Both the position numbers and the translations under genes were made by a program. Of a DNA stretch of 64,000 nucleotides, positions 43,023 through 51,459 are shown piece by piece. The DNA is taken from the NCBI RefSeq assembly GCF_051233475.1, contig NZ_JBKFGH010000016.1, positions 109,994 through 173,993 of the forward strand, written 5' to 3'. The stretch is from Bacillus_BU sp051233475. GTDB taxonomy: Bacteria; Bacillota; Bacilli; Bacillales; Cytobacillaceae. Within the stretch, counting starts at the first letter, position 1. Each line of letters starts with the position of its first letter. The notes under the pieces are model-generated. The model ran no database searches. It saw only the letters and a list, made by a program, of their open reading frames with translations, and had not been told where the DNA came from.

Positions 43023-43404
43023 GGCTGTCGCCTCCCCCTTTTGAAGCGTCTAATTGTTGGATTAAATCAATCAATTCCTTTGCAGGAACTCCTAAATAGA
43101 GTGCTTCCAATATTAGTTTTTCTAAATCTTTTTTTACCGAGGTTATTTTTTCTGTATCCTTTTTCTGATTGTTTGGATTAACAAAGCTTCCCTTCCCCTT
43201 AATGGAATAGATGAATCCTTGGTTTTCAAGCTCCCGATAAGCTTTTTGAATCGTATTCGGATTGATCGTTAATTCCTGAGCCAACGTTCGAACCGATGGC
43301 AGCTGTTCATCAGCTTTAAGTATTTCGTTAATGATCAATTCTTTCAATTTATCAACCAGCTGTTCGTATATGGGTTTACGGCTCCTCATATCAAGCTCAA
43401 ACAT
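43015..43404 (-). CDS. GntR-family transcriptional regulator (YtrA subfamily)
   Basis: The 129-residue protein (from ATG 43404; an adjacent ATG at 43407 is possible) begins MFELDMRSRKPIYEQLVDKL and has the GntR winged helix: ADEQLPSVRTLAQELTINPNTIQKAYRELENQGFIYSIKGKGSFV. The short C-terminal tail is typical for YtrA, which has no large effector domain. It should repress its own operon (with the ATPase and permease genes) and be relieved by cell-envelope antibiotics in related systems. A perfect spaced inverted repeat upstream (43457-43490) is its likely operator. Confidence 0.9.
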   Translation of the reverse strand: MFELDMRSRKPIYEQLVDKLKELIINEILKADEQLPSVRTLAQELTINPNTIQKAYRELENQGFIYSIKGKGSFVNPNNQKKDTEKITSVKKDLEKLILEALYLGVPAKELIDLIQQLDASKGGGDSHD

Positions 43405-43456
43405 CATACACCCCCATCCAGTGCCCGGCACCGTACGAATTATTATTGAATGTTTT

Positions 43457-43490
43457 ACTGTATTAAGTGTACTATTAATCGTAATACAGT
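43457..43490. promoter_or_regulatory. Likely operator of the GntR/ABC operon
   Basis: ACTGTATTA (43457-43465) and TAATACAGT (43482-43490) are perfect 9-bp arms with a 16-nt spacer, 53 bp upstream of the regulator's start. Arm size and long spacing match operators of YtrA-type repressors. Confidence 0.7.
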
Positions 43491-43579
43491 TTGATTATAA
43501 GCGAGCATGCTGTAAAAGAAAAGGTAATTTTTTTGTTTTTATAAAAATTAAGAAAATCTTAATATGTTACATTGGGGGT

Positions 43580-44000
43580 TCATGTGACCAAAATCTTCTT
43601 TCAAAATCAGTAAAGTGGTCTTGGAGGAGTTATCAAGGACAGCACTTCAAGAATGCTTGAGTTAAATGTCCTTAAGCGGGGTTCTCAAGGACAAAATTCC
43701 AAGAATACTTGAGTTAAATGTCCTTGAGCGGGGTTCTCAAGGACAAAACTCCAAGAATGCTTGAGTTAAATGTCCTTGAGCGAGGCTATCAAGGACAAAA
43801 CTCCAAGAATACTTGAGTTAAATGTCCTTGAGCGGGGTTCTCAAGGACAAAATTGCAAGAATACTTCAGTAAAATGTCCTTGATCGAGGCTATCAAGGAC
43901 AAAATTGCAAGAATACTTCAGTAAAATGTCCTTGATCGAGGCTATCAAGGACAACATTGCAAGAATACCACGATAAAATGTCAGAGCTCATGTGACCAAA
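43580..44000. repeat. Tandem array of a 52-bp hairpin unit (7 units plus decayed edge units)
   Basis: Exact 52-bp periodicity: units start TCAAGGACA at 43633, 43685, 43737, 43789, 43841, 43893 and 43945. Each unit holds a nested inverted repeat: TCAAGGACA...TGTCCTTGA outside and CAAG-AATA-CTTG inside. Units 2-4 share one sequence type, units 5-6 are identical to each other. Edge copies start TCATGTGACCAAA at 43580 and 43988 and are diverged. The array lies in the 600-bp gap between the GntR gene and the end of the LysM endopeptidase gene. Confidence 0.92.
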
Positions 44001-44011
44001 GGAATTTCCTA

Positions 44012-45601
44012 TTAATACACCCGCTTGGCGCCTACATAATATTTCGCCCAATACGTATTGTCGAGCGAAACGACCTGAATTCCTTTTGAACTTGTTGCGG
44101 AAATAAATTGATTTTCTCCGACGTAAAAACCAACATGTGAAATGACTCCGGGTTCATTTACAGCATAAAAAACCAAATCTCCAGGCTGGAGCTTGCTGCG
44201 GTCAATCGATATTCCTTGCGTATATAAAGAGCCTGAAGTCGTTCTTGTCGTATTGACACCATGTTTATTAAACATAAAATAAATGAACCCGGAGCAATCA
44301 AACCCGCTCGGGGTCGATCCACCCCAAAGGTATGGAACTCCGATATAGTTTCTGCTATCCAAAACCAACGCTTTTTTCACGATGGCGTGTTGAACAGCGG
44401 TTAGTGTAGCAGTATCTCCGGTCCCTGTAACGGGTAAACCATAATCGCTTTGAAATGTCTTGATGGCCTGGACTGTTGCCGTATCGAGATTTCCAGTCAT
44501 GGCCGGTACAGCATAATACCCCAACTGCTGCAGTTGTTGCTGAAGCTTGGATACTTGAGGATCTACGGTCGTTGTGACTGGTGTGCTATTTTGAGTCGTA
44601 GGAACGGAGATAACTTGTCCAACATAGATGGTATCTGAAGTTAACTGATTGATTTGTTTAATAACATCAACGGTCGTGCTGAATTGTCTTGCAATAAGAG
44701 AAAGGGAATCACCCGACTTTACTGTGTAAGAGGTCGTTTGCAGCTGAGTCGTATTTGTATTCGTATTTGTGGTTTCCTGGGTAGGTCCATTTGTAGGGAT
44801 GCTTAATTTTTGACCAATAAATATCTGATCGGATGTTAATTTGTTAAAAGTTTTAATAGCATCTACTGTTGTCGAAAATCGTGCTGATATTGCCCAAAGG
44901 CTATCACCGGAAACTACAGTATAGGTTGTGGTAGTAGAAATAGTCGTAGCGGATGGAGCTGTCGGTACGGGTGTTGTATTAGGTTGTGGTAGCTGAATGC
45001 TTCCTGCCGAAGGAATCATAAGTACCTGACCGATTCGAATAATATCCGTCGTTAATTGATTGGTGGATCGTAAACTATCAACTGTTACCCCAAAACGCTT
45101 GGCAATCAATGAGAGACTATCTCCAGCAACAACGGTATAGCTTTGATTGATTGAGGAAGCGGGAGCGTTGGGAATAGTCAATACTTGGCCGACTCGAATC
45201 ATATCAGAGGATAACTGATTTGTTTGCTTCAATTGTTCAACAGAAACCTGAAATTGCTTTGCAATTCCAGATAAAGTGTCGCCAGCTTTAACAAGATAAG
45301 TTGTGCTTGATGTAGTGCCAACTGAACTGGTTTGGGCAGCAGCGGAATCATGATTATTCCCCATTAAACTGACAGTCGAAACTAAGAGAGTACCAATCAT
45401 AATTTGGACGGTCTTTATGACCATATTTTTAGGGATTTTTTCTTTTATATAAGTTTGCACCGAATGATCAAGGTTCTCTGGATTACTTCGTTGAAAAGGA
45501 TCCAGCTCTGTCGCAAATTCTGCCGCGTCTTTATTAAGATATAAAATTAGTTTAAATCCGCCTTCTTCGGGGATCATTTGATGTCTCAAAAAAAGATCCA
45601 T
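44012..45601 (-). CDS. LysM x4 / PG_binding_1 / NlpC-P60 cell-wall endopeptidase
   Basis: This 529-residue wall hydrolase has: an N-terminal soluble region of about 60 residues (FKLILYLNKDAAEFATELDP), one membrane segment (about 60-80, VIKTVQIMIGTLLVSTVSLMG), four LysM repeats (each YxVxxGDSLxxIAxxF...IxIGQxLxIP; about 100-335), a peptidoglycan-binding_1 domain (about 355-400) and an NlpC/P60 D,L-endopeptidase domain at the end, with FDCSGFIYFMF (Cys) and ISHVGFYVG (His). It should bind the wall and cut peptide stems. GAGGTGAT is spaced for ATG 45601; an open frame starts at 45637. The N-terminal region is related to that of the next gene. Confidence 0.9.
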   Translation of the reverse strand: MDLFLRHQMIPEEGGFKLILYLNKDAAEFATELDPFQRSNPENLDHSVQTYIKEKIPKNMVIKTVQIMIGTLLVSTVSLMGNNHDSAAAQTSSVGTTSSTTYLVKAGDTLSGIAKQFQVSVEQLKQTNQLSSDMIRVGQVLTIPNAPASSINQSYTVVAGDSLSLIAKRFGVTVDSLRSTNQLTTDIIRIGQVLMIPSAGSIQLPQPNTTPVPTAPSATTISTTTTYTVVSGDSLWAISARFSTTVDAIKTFNKLTSDQIFIGQKLSIPTNGPTQETTNTNTNTTQLQTTSYTVKSGDSLSLIARQFSTTVDVIKQINQLTSDTIYVGQVISVPTTQNSTPVTTTVDPQVSKLQQQLQQLGYYAVPAMTGNLDTATVQAIKTFQSDYGLPVTGTGDTATLTAVQHAIVKKALVLDSRNYIGVPYLWGGSTPSGFDCSGFIYFMFNKHGVNTTRTTSGSLYTQGISIDRSKLQPGDLVFYAVNEPGVISHVGFYVGENQFISATSSKGIQVVSLDNTYWAKYYVGAKRVY

Positions 45602-45703
45602 ATCAGAAATCACCTCTGTTTTAAGATTCTCTTGCAAAAAGAAAATATAAATTTTTTTATATGGAAAATGAAGAAAATGCCACCATAAACAAGGACATCC
45701 ACA

Positions 45704-45735
45704 TAAAAAAGAACCCCGCTGATAACAGAGTTCTT
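45704..45735 (-). terminator. Terminator between the two LysM genes
   Basis: On the minus strand AAGAACTCTG pairs with CAGCGGGGTTCTT (G-U pairs) and is followed by TTTTT. It ends the large GH18 gene transcript just after its stop. Confidence 0.7.
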
Positions 45736-45743
45736 GAGGTGTA

Positions 45744-48700
45744 TTATTGATGGGTCTCTCCTGTCACAGGTGTTATGCCACTTTGCAGCCACTCTGATAG
45801 ATCAGTCCATATTTGAGGATTATCTTGCCCTAAACTCCAATTTCCAAGGCCTTTAATCCCATATTTATGAACTAAATCAATTTTTGCTTTTATAGCTGCT
45901 GAATTTTCAAACCAAACGGTATATGTGCCTTCGGACAGAGTTTTTCCGCTAATAGACATGGTTGGATCCCCTCTTTTAATGGTAAACACCGCTTTGGCTG
46001 ACTTGGTTGTTTCATCAAACGTCACTGTTCCATTATACAACTTCACGGCTTTTTCAATTTGAAAGTTTGAAATACCATCACCGCCATACGAGCTTCCTTC
46101 TTTCCAATAACGTCCATAATGACCTACACCTAAAACAATTTTGTCTTTTGGGACCCCTTGATTTAAGGCATATTTAATCGATTGCTCCACAAAACGAATA
46201 CTAGCGACCGGTCCTGGGGCACTTCCTGGATAGCTTTCATCATAGGCCATGATCATCAGATAATCAGAGTGCTTTGCCAACTCAGAATAATCATAAGATC
46301 CCTGCCAACCCGTTGTATAACCATTAGGATTAGCCGCTACCGCCACAGATACCTCTTTATTTAAAGGGATCTTCTCCCTTAGTAACCGTATAAAATCGGT
46401 ATACTCATCACGATATTCCTCTGTCACATTTTCAATATCTACATTGATACCATCTAAGTTATATATACGGATAGTGTCGGCTATTTGGGTCGACAAAAGT
46501 TCTCTATTGGTTAAAGCTTTTTCCCCTGTGGCTTTGTCCCAATGATTGCTTAAGAAAGGTACGACTCTCATTCCTGCGCTTTGAGTGGATACAATAAATT
46601 GGCGATCAAATTGTGAGGTCAGCTTTAATGTTCCATCGCTATTTAGATCAAAATAGCTAGGTGATACGACATTAATGGTATTAGCGGCTTTATTTACACT
46701 TTCGATATACGTTTGCGAACTGCCAAAGTATAAATACCCCATATTAAAAAAGTCCTGTTCACTAAAAGCCGGAGAGCTAACACCCGCTACACTTGGCAAC
46801 TTAAGTTGTTGGCCAATTTGTAATACTGTCGTATTTAAATTGTTTAACGTTGTCAGTTTATCCACCGTAGTGTTAAACCGATTTGCAACAGACCATAATG
46901 TATCACCACTCCCAACAATATAACTAGTGATTCCTACAATGGTATCATTGGTCATGTTCCCTGCCCGGTCCAATTGCTTCATTGTTACGAAAGGCTTTGC
47001 AATGGAAGATATATTCATCATTACCTCAAAACGACCACTTGCATCCACCGTAGCGGTTTGTTTTATTTCTTGGGTTCCGGTTTGTCCCATTACGGTAATT
47101 TCAACGGAAGCTGATGGCTCACCCTGCCCGGTTATTTTATAAAAGAAACCTGAAGTTGTTCTTTCAACCCCACTTGTAAACACAACAGGGGAATCATTTA
47201 CGGTATCTTTCAGAATGGTTGTCGTGACATCAGCACTACTGTTCCCCGCTTGGTCAGTTTGGGTGACTCTGATGGATAATACACCATCGTTTAATGATGA
47301 AAGGTCGATTGCTTTATCAAAAACACCATTGAAAACGAGCGCTTCTTCCGTTTTCGTGTTTACCCCGTCCGATACGACAATCCGGACTATTCCACCCTCC
47401 TCGGAACTTGTTCCCTTTATAGTAAATTTTGCAGCATTATTCTTATTGGCTATTCCGTTGTTCGTTACTTCGACATTCGTTACAGGTAGGATGGTGGTAT
47501 CTTTTGTCAGTCTTGCCTCATATGTTTTTCCGATATTTCCATATTGATCACGCGATACGGCAGTAAAGGAGAACTCTCCATCCTTAAGTTGTTCCGTATT
47601 TTGGACAAAAGAAAAATTCCCCTCACGATCCGCTTGTACGGTTTTTAAGATTTGATCAGTAGTATTTGTTATTTTAATATCGACAAAGCTATTCGGTTCT
47701 GATTGTCCTGATATTGTATAATCAGAGGCGTTTTTTTGTGAAATGACCGGAAAAGGATTAAAAGACAACACACTTGGTCCTGTTGTATCCTTTATCGTCA
47801 CTTCAGACCTTGAACTGCTCTTATTTCCAGCCTCATCCTCTGCAAAAATAGACAAAGTAATCGGACCATCTTGAAGGGGTACAAGATCAAGGCTGGTGGA
47901 AAACGTTCCGTTACGATCCGCTTTTGCCTCTTTTATCACTGTTTTTTTTACGTGATCCATAACCGTAATGAATAGTTTCGAATTGGCCTCTGACATCCCC
48001 GAAATAACAAAGGAATTGACATTTTTCCCATTCACAATAGTGTCATATAGAACGGTTGGTGTATTTGGTGGAATGAGATCTTTCTCAGTAGTTGATTGAC
48101 CGGTCGCAGGTATAAAGAGTCGTTGACCAACTGTAATCCGGTCTATTGTTAGATTGTTTCTTTCCATAATTTGGGCAACGCTTATATTAAATCTCTTGGC
48201 AATAGCACTTAATGTATCTCCACCTACCACCACGTACTCAGTAGTAGTCTGAGGAGGGGCTAGTACTGGACTTGCTGCCGGGGTAGTTGGGACAGGCATT
48301 GGTGCTGTTGGTTGAGGTGCACTAGGTATTTTTAGAACCTGTCCAATAAAAATCCGATCGGTAGTCATGTTATTTTCTGTTTGAATGGCAGAAACAGTCG
48401 TATTGAATCGTTTTGCAATAACGGATAAAGAATCACCGGAAACTACCTTGTACTCTGTAACCGTCGATACTATTGGCGTAGGTGCCGTGTTTGTTGTCGG
48501 TGCAGGAACTGGTGTTGTTGGAGAAGTTGTCGTTGTCGGCACAGGCGTTGGAGTTGGAATCGGTGCCGTTATTAGCGAAGTACCAGCACCTCCAATTAGA
48601 GGTGGATTCAAAACGGGAATCAATAACCGCTGACCAACAAAAATGGTATCGGATTTCAAATTGTTTTTTAGTTTAATACTGTCGACCGTGGAATAGTATC

Positions 48701-49181
48701 TTTTGGCTATTACTGACAAAGAATCCCCTGGTGCCACTGTATATGAAACAAATGGTAAATAAAGAGTTTTACCTACAATAATTGTATTACTTGTTAACTG
48801 ATTTAAATTTCGGATTTGATCTATGGTTATTCCATATACTGCAGCTATTTTATATAAAGAATCCCCACTCTGAACAACATAGGTAACATAGGGGATGGTT
48901 GTCACTATGCTAGGGCTCTGGGTAACTGCTGCTTGGGACACGATCTCAGCAATCGGAAAGGCTCCTAATAGCATCGTACCCATTACGATTTTTATGGTGA
49001 TGACCTTAACATTCGGGAATTTCTGATCGATTAACTCCTTGACTTCATGTCGAAACGATGGTTGTATATCACGATCTTTAATACCGAATTCTCTCGAAAA
49101 CTCCATATGGGGGGGTTCTACATAAACAATTAAGGAGTATCCATCTTGCTCAGGAACTAACTTATATTTTTTGATTTCCAT
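45744..49181 (-). CDS. LysM x5 / Ig-like repeats / GH18 glycosidase (1145 aa)
   Basis: In order: N-terminal soluble region (1-62, KLVPEQDGYSLIVYVEPP), membrane segment (62-82), four LysM repeats (about 98-143, 145-190, 243-287, 313-357) with Pro/Thr-rich linkers, about four Ig-like adhesion/wall repeats (375-750), a fifth LysM (755-800) and a GH18 domain (about 815-1130) with the catalytic DGINVDIENV and MAYDESYPG. It is a wall-bound glucosaminidase/lyase-type enzyme related to SleL/YaaH. The N-terminal domain resembles that of the downstream NlpC/P60 protein. The start at 49181 is followed by MEIKKYKLV; the strand-long frame is intact. Confidence 0.9.
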   Translation of the reverse strand: MEIKKYKLVPEQDGYSLIVYVEPPHMEFSREFGIKDRDIQPSFRHEVKELIDQKFPNVKVITIKIVMGTMLLGAFPIAEIVSQAAVTQSPSIVTTIPYVTYVVQSGDSLYKIAAVYGITIDQIRNLNQLTSNTIIVGKTLYLPFVSYTVAPGDSLSVIAKRYYSTVDSIKLKNNLKSDTIFVGQRLLIPVLNPPLIGGAGTSLITAPIPTPTPVPTTTTSPTTPVPAPTTNTAPTPIVSTVTEYKVVSGDSLSVIAKRFNTTVSAIQTENNMTTDRIFIGQVLKIPSAPQPTAPMPVPTTPAASPVLAPPQTTTEYVVVGGDTLSAIAKRFNISVAQIMERNNLTIDRITVGQRLFIPATGQSTTEKDLIPPNTPTVLYDTIVNGKNVNSFVISGMSEANSKLFITVMDHVKKTVIKEAKADRNGTFSTSLDLVPLQDGPITLSIFAEDEAGNKSSSRSEVTIKDTTGPSVLSFNPFPVISQKNASDYTISGQSEPNSFVDIKITNTTDQILKTVQADREGNFSFVQNTEQLKDGEFSFTAVSRDQYGNIGKTYEARLTKDTTILPVTNVEVTNNGIANKNNAAKFTIKGTSSEEGGIVRIVVSDGVNTKTEEALVFNGVFDKAIDLSSLNDGVLSIRVTQTDQAGNSSADVTTTILKDTVNDSPVVFTSGVERTTSGFFYKITGQGEPSASVEITVMGQTGTQEIKQTATVDASGRFEVMMNISSIAKPFVTMKQLDRAGNMTNDTIVGITSYIVGSGDTLWSVANRFNTTVDKLTTLNNLNTTVLQIGQQLKLPSVAGVSSPAFSEQDFFNMGYLYFGSSQTYIESVNKAANTINVVSPSYFDLNSDGTLKLTSQFDRQFIVSTQSAGMRVVPFLSNHWDKATGEKALTNRELLSTQIADTIRIYNLDGINVDIENVTEEYRDEYTDFIRLLREKIPLNKEVSVAVAANPNGYTTGWQGSYDYSELAKHSDYLMIMAYDESYPGSAPGPVASIRFVEQSIKYALNQGVPKDKIVLGVGHYGRYWKEGSSYGGDGISNFQIEKAVKLYNGTVTFDETTKSAKAVFTIKRGDPTMSISGKTLSEGTYTVWFENSAAIKAKIDLVHKYGIKGLGNWSLGQDNPQIWTDLSEWLQSGITPVTGETHQ

Positions 49182-49286
49182 TTGAACACCTCACTTTGTC
49201 TATCCATATTTTTAGATAAGTTCACTATAATCATGTATTTACATTTGAAAAGATGTAAAACGTCATATTATTTTTGTAACAAATAC

Positions 49287-49320
49287 AAAAAGCCCTGTAA
49301 TTCAATGTGAACTACAGGGC
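49287..49320 (-). terminator. Terminator of the 66-aa protein gene
   Basis: GCCCTGTA and TACAGGGC form a perfect 8-bp stem with a 13-nt loop and, on the minus strand, TTTTTG after it. Confidence 0.82.
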
Positions 49321-49402
49321 AAAAACTACATTTTAAATGAAAAAATAAAGTCAATCAATTTATAGACGGGAAATTAGTGACTTTTAACTTAGTCACAGTA
49401 AT

Positions 49403-49603
49403 TTAAATGTCTTTCCATACCTCATCATAAATATCGCTATCCCAATATTGGATTAGGATTTCTTTGTCATCTTCATTCATTTCTCTAAATAAATTCATTT
49501 CAGGACGTTCCCTTAAGTGTTCTGCAAAGTCTAAAACGTCGGCTACTTCGCTTTCTGGAATTTCGTCAATTAGCTTTAATAATCTTTCTTTTGCGTTATT
49601 CAT
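49403..49603 (-). CDS. Small acidic protein (66 aa), antitoxin-like start
   Basis: The sequence (M)NNAKERLLKLIDEIPESEVADVLDFAEHL resembles the N-terminus of DUF2281/antitoxin-type proteins and of other small helical Bacillus proteins, and ends in a Trp- and Asp-rich stretch (IQYWDSDIYDEVWKDI). There is no toxin-like gene beside it, so a toxin-antitoxin role is not supported. GTG 49612 is in frame, but AGGAG is better spaced for ATG 49603. A terminator follows. Confidence 0.65.
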   Translation of the reverse strand: MNNAKERLLKLIDEIPESEVADVLDFAEHLRERPEMNLFREMNEDDKEILIQYWDSDIYDEVWKDI

Positions 49604-49776
49604 AGCATTCACTCCTGAGTTTTTTGACTTTATACAATTATATCACTAATTTTTTTGAATATGACAGTGTTAACAAAATCTTCAAATTTATCTAACAATC
49701 TTAATCGATAGTCAATATTTACTAACTTATTACATTAAAACCGGTTCGTTATTCACAAAATCGTAATGTTCATCTA

Positions 49777-49805
49777 TTGACAAAAATTAAAAACAGTGAT
49801 AAAAG
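49777..49805 (+). promoter_or_regulatory. Promoter of the 88-aa membrane protein
   Basis: TTGACA (49777-49782) and TAAAAG (49800-49805) with a 17-bp spacer, 43 bp before the start codon. Confidence 0.55.
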
Positions 49806-49847
49806 TAATATTAATTGTCTGAATTTTATAAATGTTGAGGGATAACT

Positions 49848-50114
49848 ATGAATAATGTTTTTGATTTAGCCGAATACAAAAAACGAAAAAGAAAACTTAA
49901 AATCGCTAATGTCATTGAAAAGTACAAAGTTCTAATTGCATTTCTCCTACTTTTTTCGACTAATATTTTGATTTGGGCGTTTATTTCACTGAAAGCAGCT
50001 ATTCTGTTTTTAGGTGTAATGGTCTTAACCCCATTAATTTTTAGCAGAAAGAACGAAACACCGGCTGTGGAACCAAGTTCCATGAAAAAGACCTCATCAA
50101 TAAGACCTCAATAA
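49848..50114 (+). CDS. Small membrane protein (88 aa)
   Basis: ATG 49848 follows GAGGGATA. The first 24 residues are basic (FDLAEYKKRKRKLKIANVIEKYK), then one or two hydrophobic segments (VLIAFLLLFSTNILIWAFISL and AAILFLGVMVLTPLIF) and a short polar tail. No family is recognised. It has a plausible promoter and is followed by a strong bidirectional terminator shared with fabF. Confidence 0.6.
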   Translation: MNNVFDLAEYKKRKRKLKIANVIEKYKVLIAFLLLFSTNILIWAFISLKAAILFLGVMVLTPLIFSRKNETPAVEPSSMKKTSSIRPQ

Positions 50115-50141
50115 TGACTCTTCTTTAAACGGTTGTTAACA

Positions 50142-50189
50142 AAAAAACCCGAATTCCAGATGCAAAACATTCTGAAATTCGGGTTTTTT
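50142..50189. terminator. Bidirectional terminator between membrane protein gene and fabF
   Basis: AAAAAACCCGAATT (50142-50155) pairs with AATTCGGGTTTTTT (50176-50189), extended inside by CAGA/TCTG. T-runs on both strands. Confidence 0.88.
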
Positions 50190-50196
50190 ACTGTTA

Positions 50197-51435
50197 TTAT
50201 TGATATTTTTTAAAGATTAATGTAGCGTTGTGGCCGCCAAATCCAAGAGAATTGGATAAGACAATATTTACATCCTGAGCTCTTGCCACATTTGGAACAT
50301 AATCCAAATCTAATCCCTCGTCTGGAGTTTCGTAATTAATGGTCGGTGGAACAATTCCTTCATTTATTGCCAATAGTGAAAATATCGCTTCAATCGCTCC
50401 GGCAGCACCTAATAAATGTCCTGTCATCGATTTAGTGGAACTTATGGCAAGCTTGTAAGCATGTTCTGCAAATACTTCTTTAATTGCCAATGTTTCATAT
50501 AAATCATTGTAGTAAGTACTTGTACCATGAGCATTAATATAATCTACTTGTTCAGGAGAGATATTAGCATCCTTCAACGCTAATTTCATCGCGCGTTGAC
50601 CTCCTTCACCATTTGGAGCAGGAGTCGTTATATGATGAGCATCACCTGTTGCCCCATACCCAACAAGTTCACCATATATTTTTGCACCACGAGCTAAAGC
50701 ATGTTCTAACTCTTCTAAAATTAATATCCCTGATCCTTCTGCAATGACAAAACCATCACGATTTTTATCAAATGGTCTGCTGGCTGTTTTCGGGTCTGGA
50801 TTAGTCGACAATGCTGTCATATTGGAAAAACCTGCAATTGTCATTTCTGTAATAGCCGCTTCTGTACCGCCTGCTACCATAATATCCACTTCACCATTTT
50901 GAATAACTCGGAACGCATCTCCGATCGAGTTGGCACCTGAAGCACATGCCGTTACTGAACAATTATTGATACCTTTAGCTCCTAATTCAATGGAAACTCG
51001 TCCAGCAGCCATATCTGGAATAAGCATCGGGATAATAAATGGATTAACACGTCTTGGACCTTTATCTAGGAATCGTTTATGCTGCTCCTCGAATTCATCT
51101 AATCCGCCAATTCCCGAACCAATCCAAACACCAACTCGTTCAGAGTCAACATTTTCACCAATATGAACCCCTGAGTCGATAATCGCCATCTTACTTGCGG
51201 CTACAGCAAGTTGAGTATAGCGTCCCATTCTTTTTGCTTCCTTGCCATCCATAAATTCTTCTGGCACAAATCCCTTTACTTCTCCGCCAACTTTGACATT
51301 AAATTTCTCCATATCAAACTTTTGGATTGGAGCAATACCGGACTGCCCGTTTTTGATGTTTTCCCATGTTGATAAAGCATCATTTCCAAGTGGAGTAATG
51401 GCTCCAATTCCTGTGACTACTACTCGTTTTTTCAT
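50197..51435 (-). CDS. fabF: Beta-ketoacyl-ACP synthase II (FabF)
   Basis: FabF elongates fatty acyl-ACP with malonyl-ACP. The 412-residue thiolase-fold enzyme has the nucleophile Cys164 in SVTACASGANS, His in YINAHGTSTYYND and His in STKSMTGHLLGAAGA, and the C-terminal GFGGHNATLIFKK. It follows fabH by 24 bp on the same strand, the fabHA-fabF arrangement of Bacillus. Expression should follow the FapR-type operator before fabH. Confidence 0.95.
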   Translation of the reverse strand: MKKRVVVTGIGAITPLGNDALSTWENIKNGQSGIAPIQKFDMEKFNVKVGGEVKGFVPEEFMDGKEAKRMGRYTQLAVAASKMAIIDSGVHIGENVDSERVGVWIGSGIGGLDEFEEQHKRFLDKGPRRVNPFIIPMLIPDMAAGRVSIELGAKGINNCSVTACASGANSIGDAFRVIQNGEVDIMVAGGTEAAITEMTIAGFSNMTALSTNPDPKTASRPFDKNRDGFVIAEGSGILILEELEHALARGAKIYGELVGYGATGDAHHITTPAPNGEGGQRAMKLALKDANISPEQVDYINAHGTSTYYNDLYETLAIKEVFAEHAYKLAISSTKSMTGHLLGAAGAIEAIFSLLAINEGIVPPTINYETPDEGLDLDYVPNVARAQDVNIVLSNSLGFGGHNATLIFKKYQ

Positions 51436-51459
51436 TTTTGCTTTCTCCCCAACTGCAAT

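Noticed and set aside
43580..44000. CRISPR array
   Set aside because: The repeated unit is tandem without unique spacers between repeats, and no cas genes are in the window.
49403..49603. Toxin-antitoxin pair
   Set aside because: Only an antitoxin-like N-terminus is seen; there is no adjacent toxin gene.
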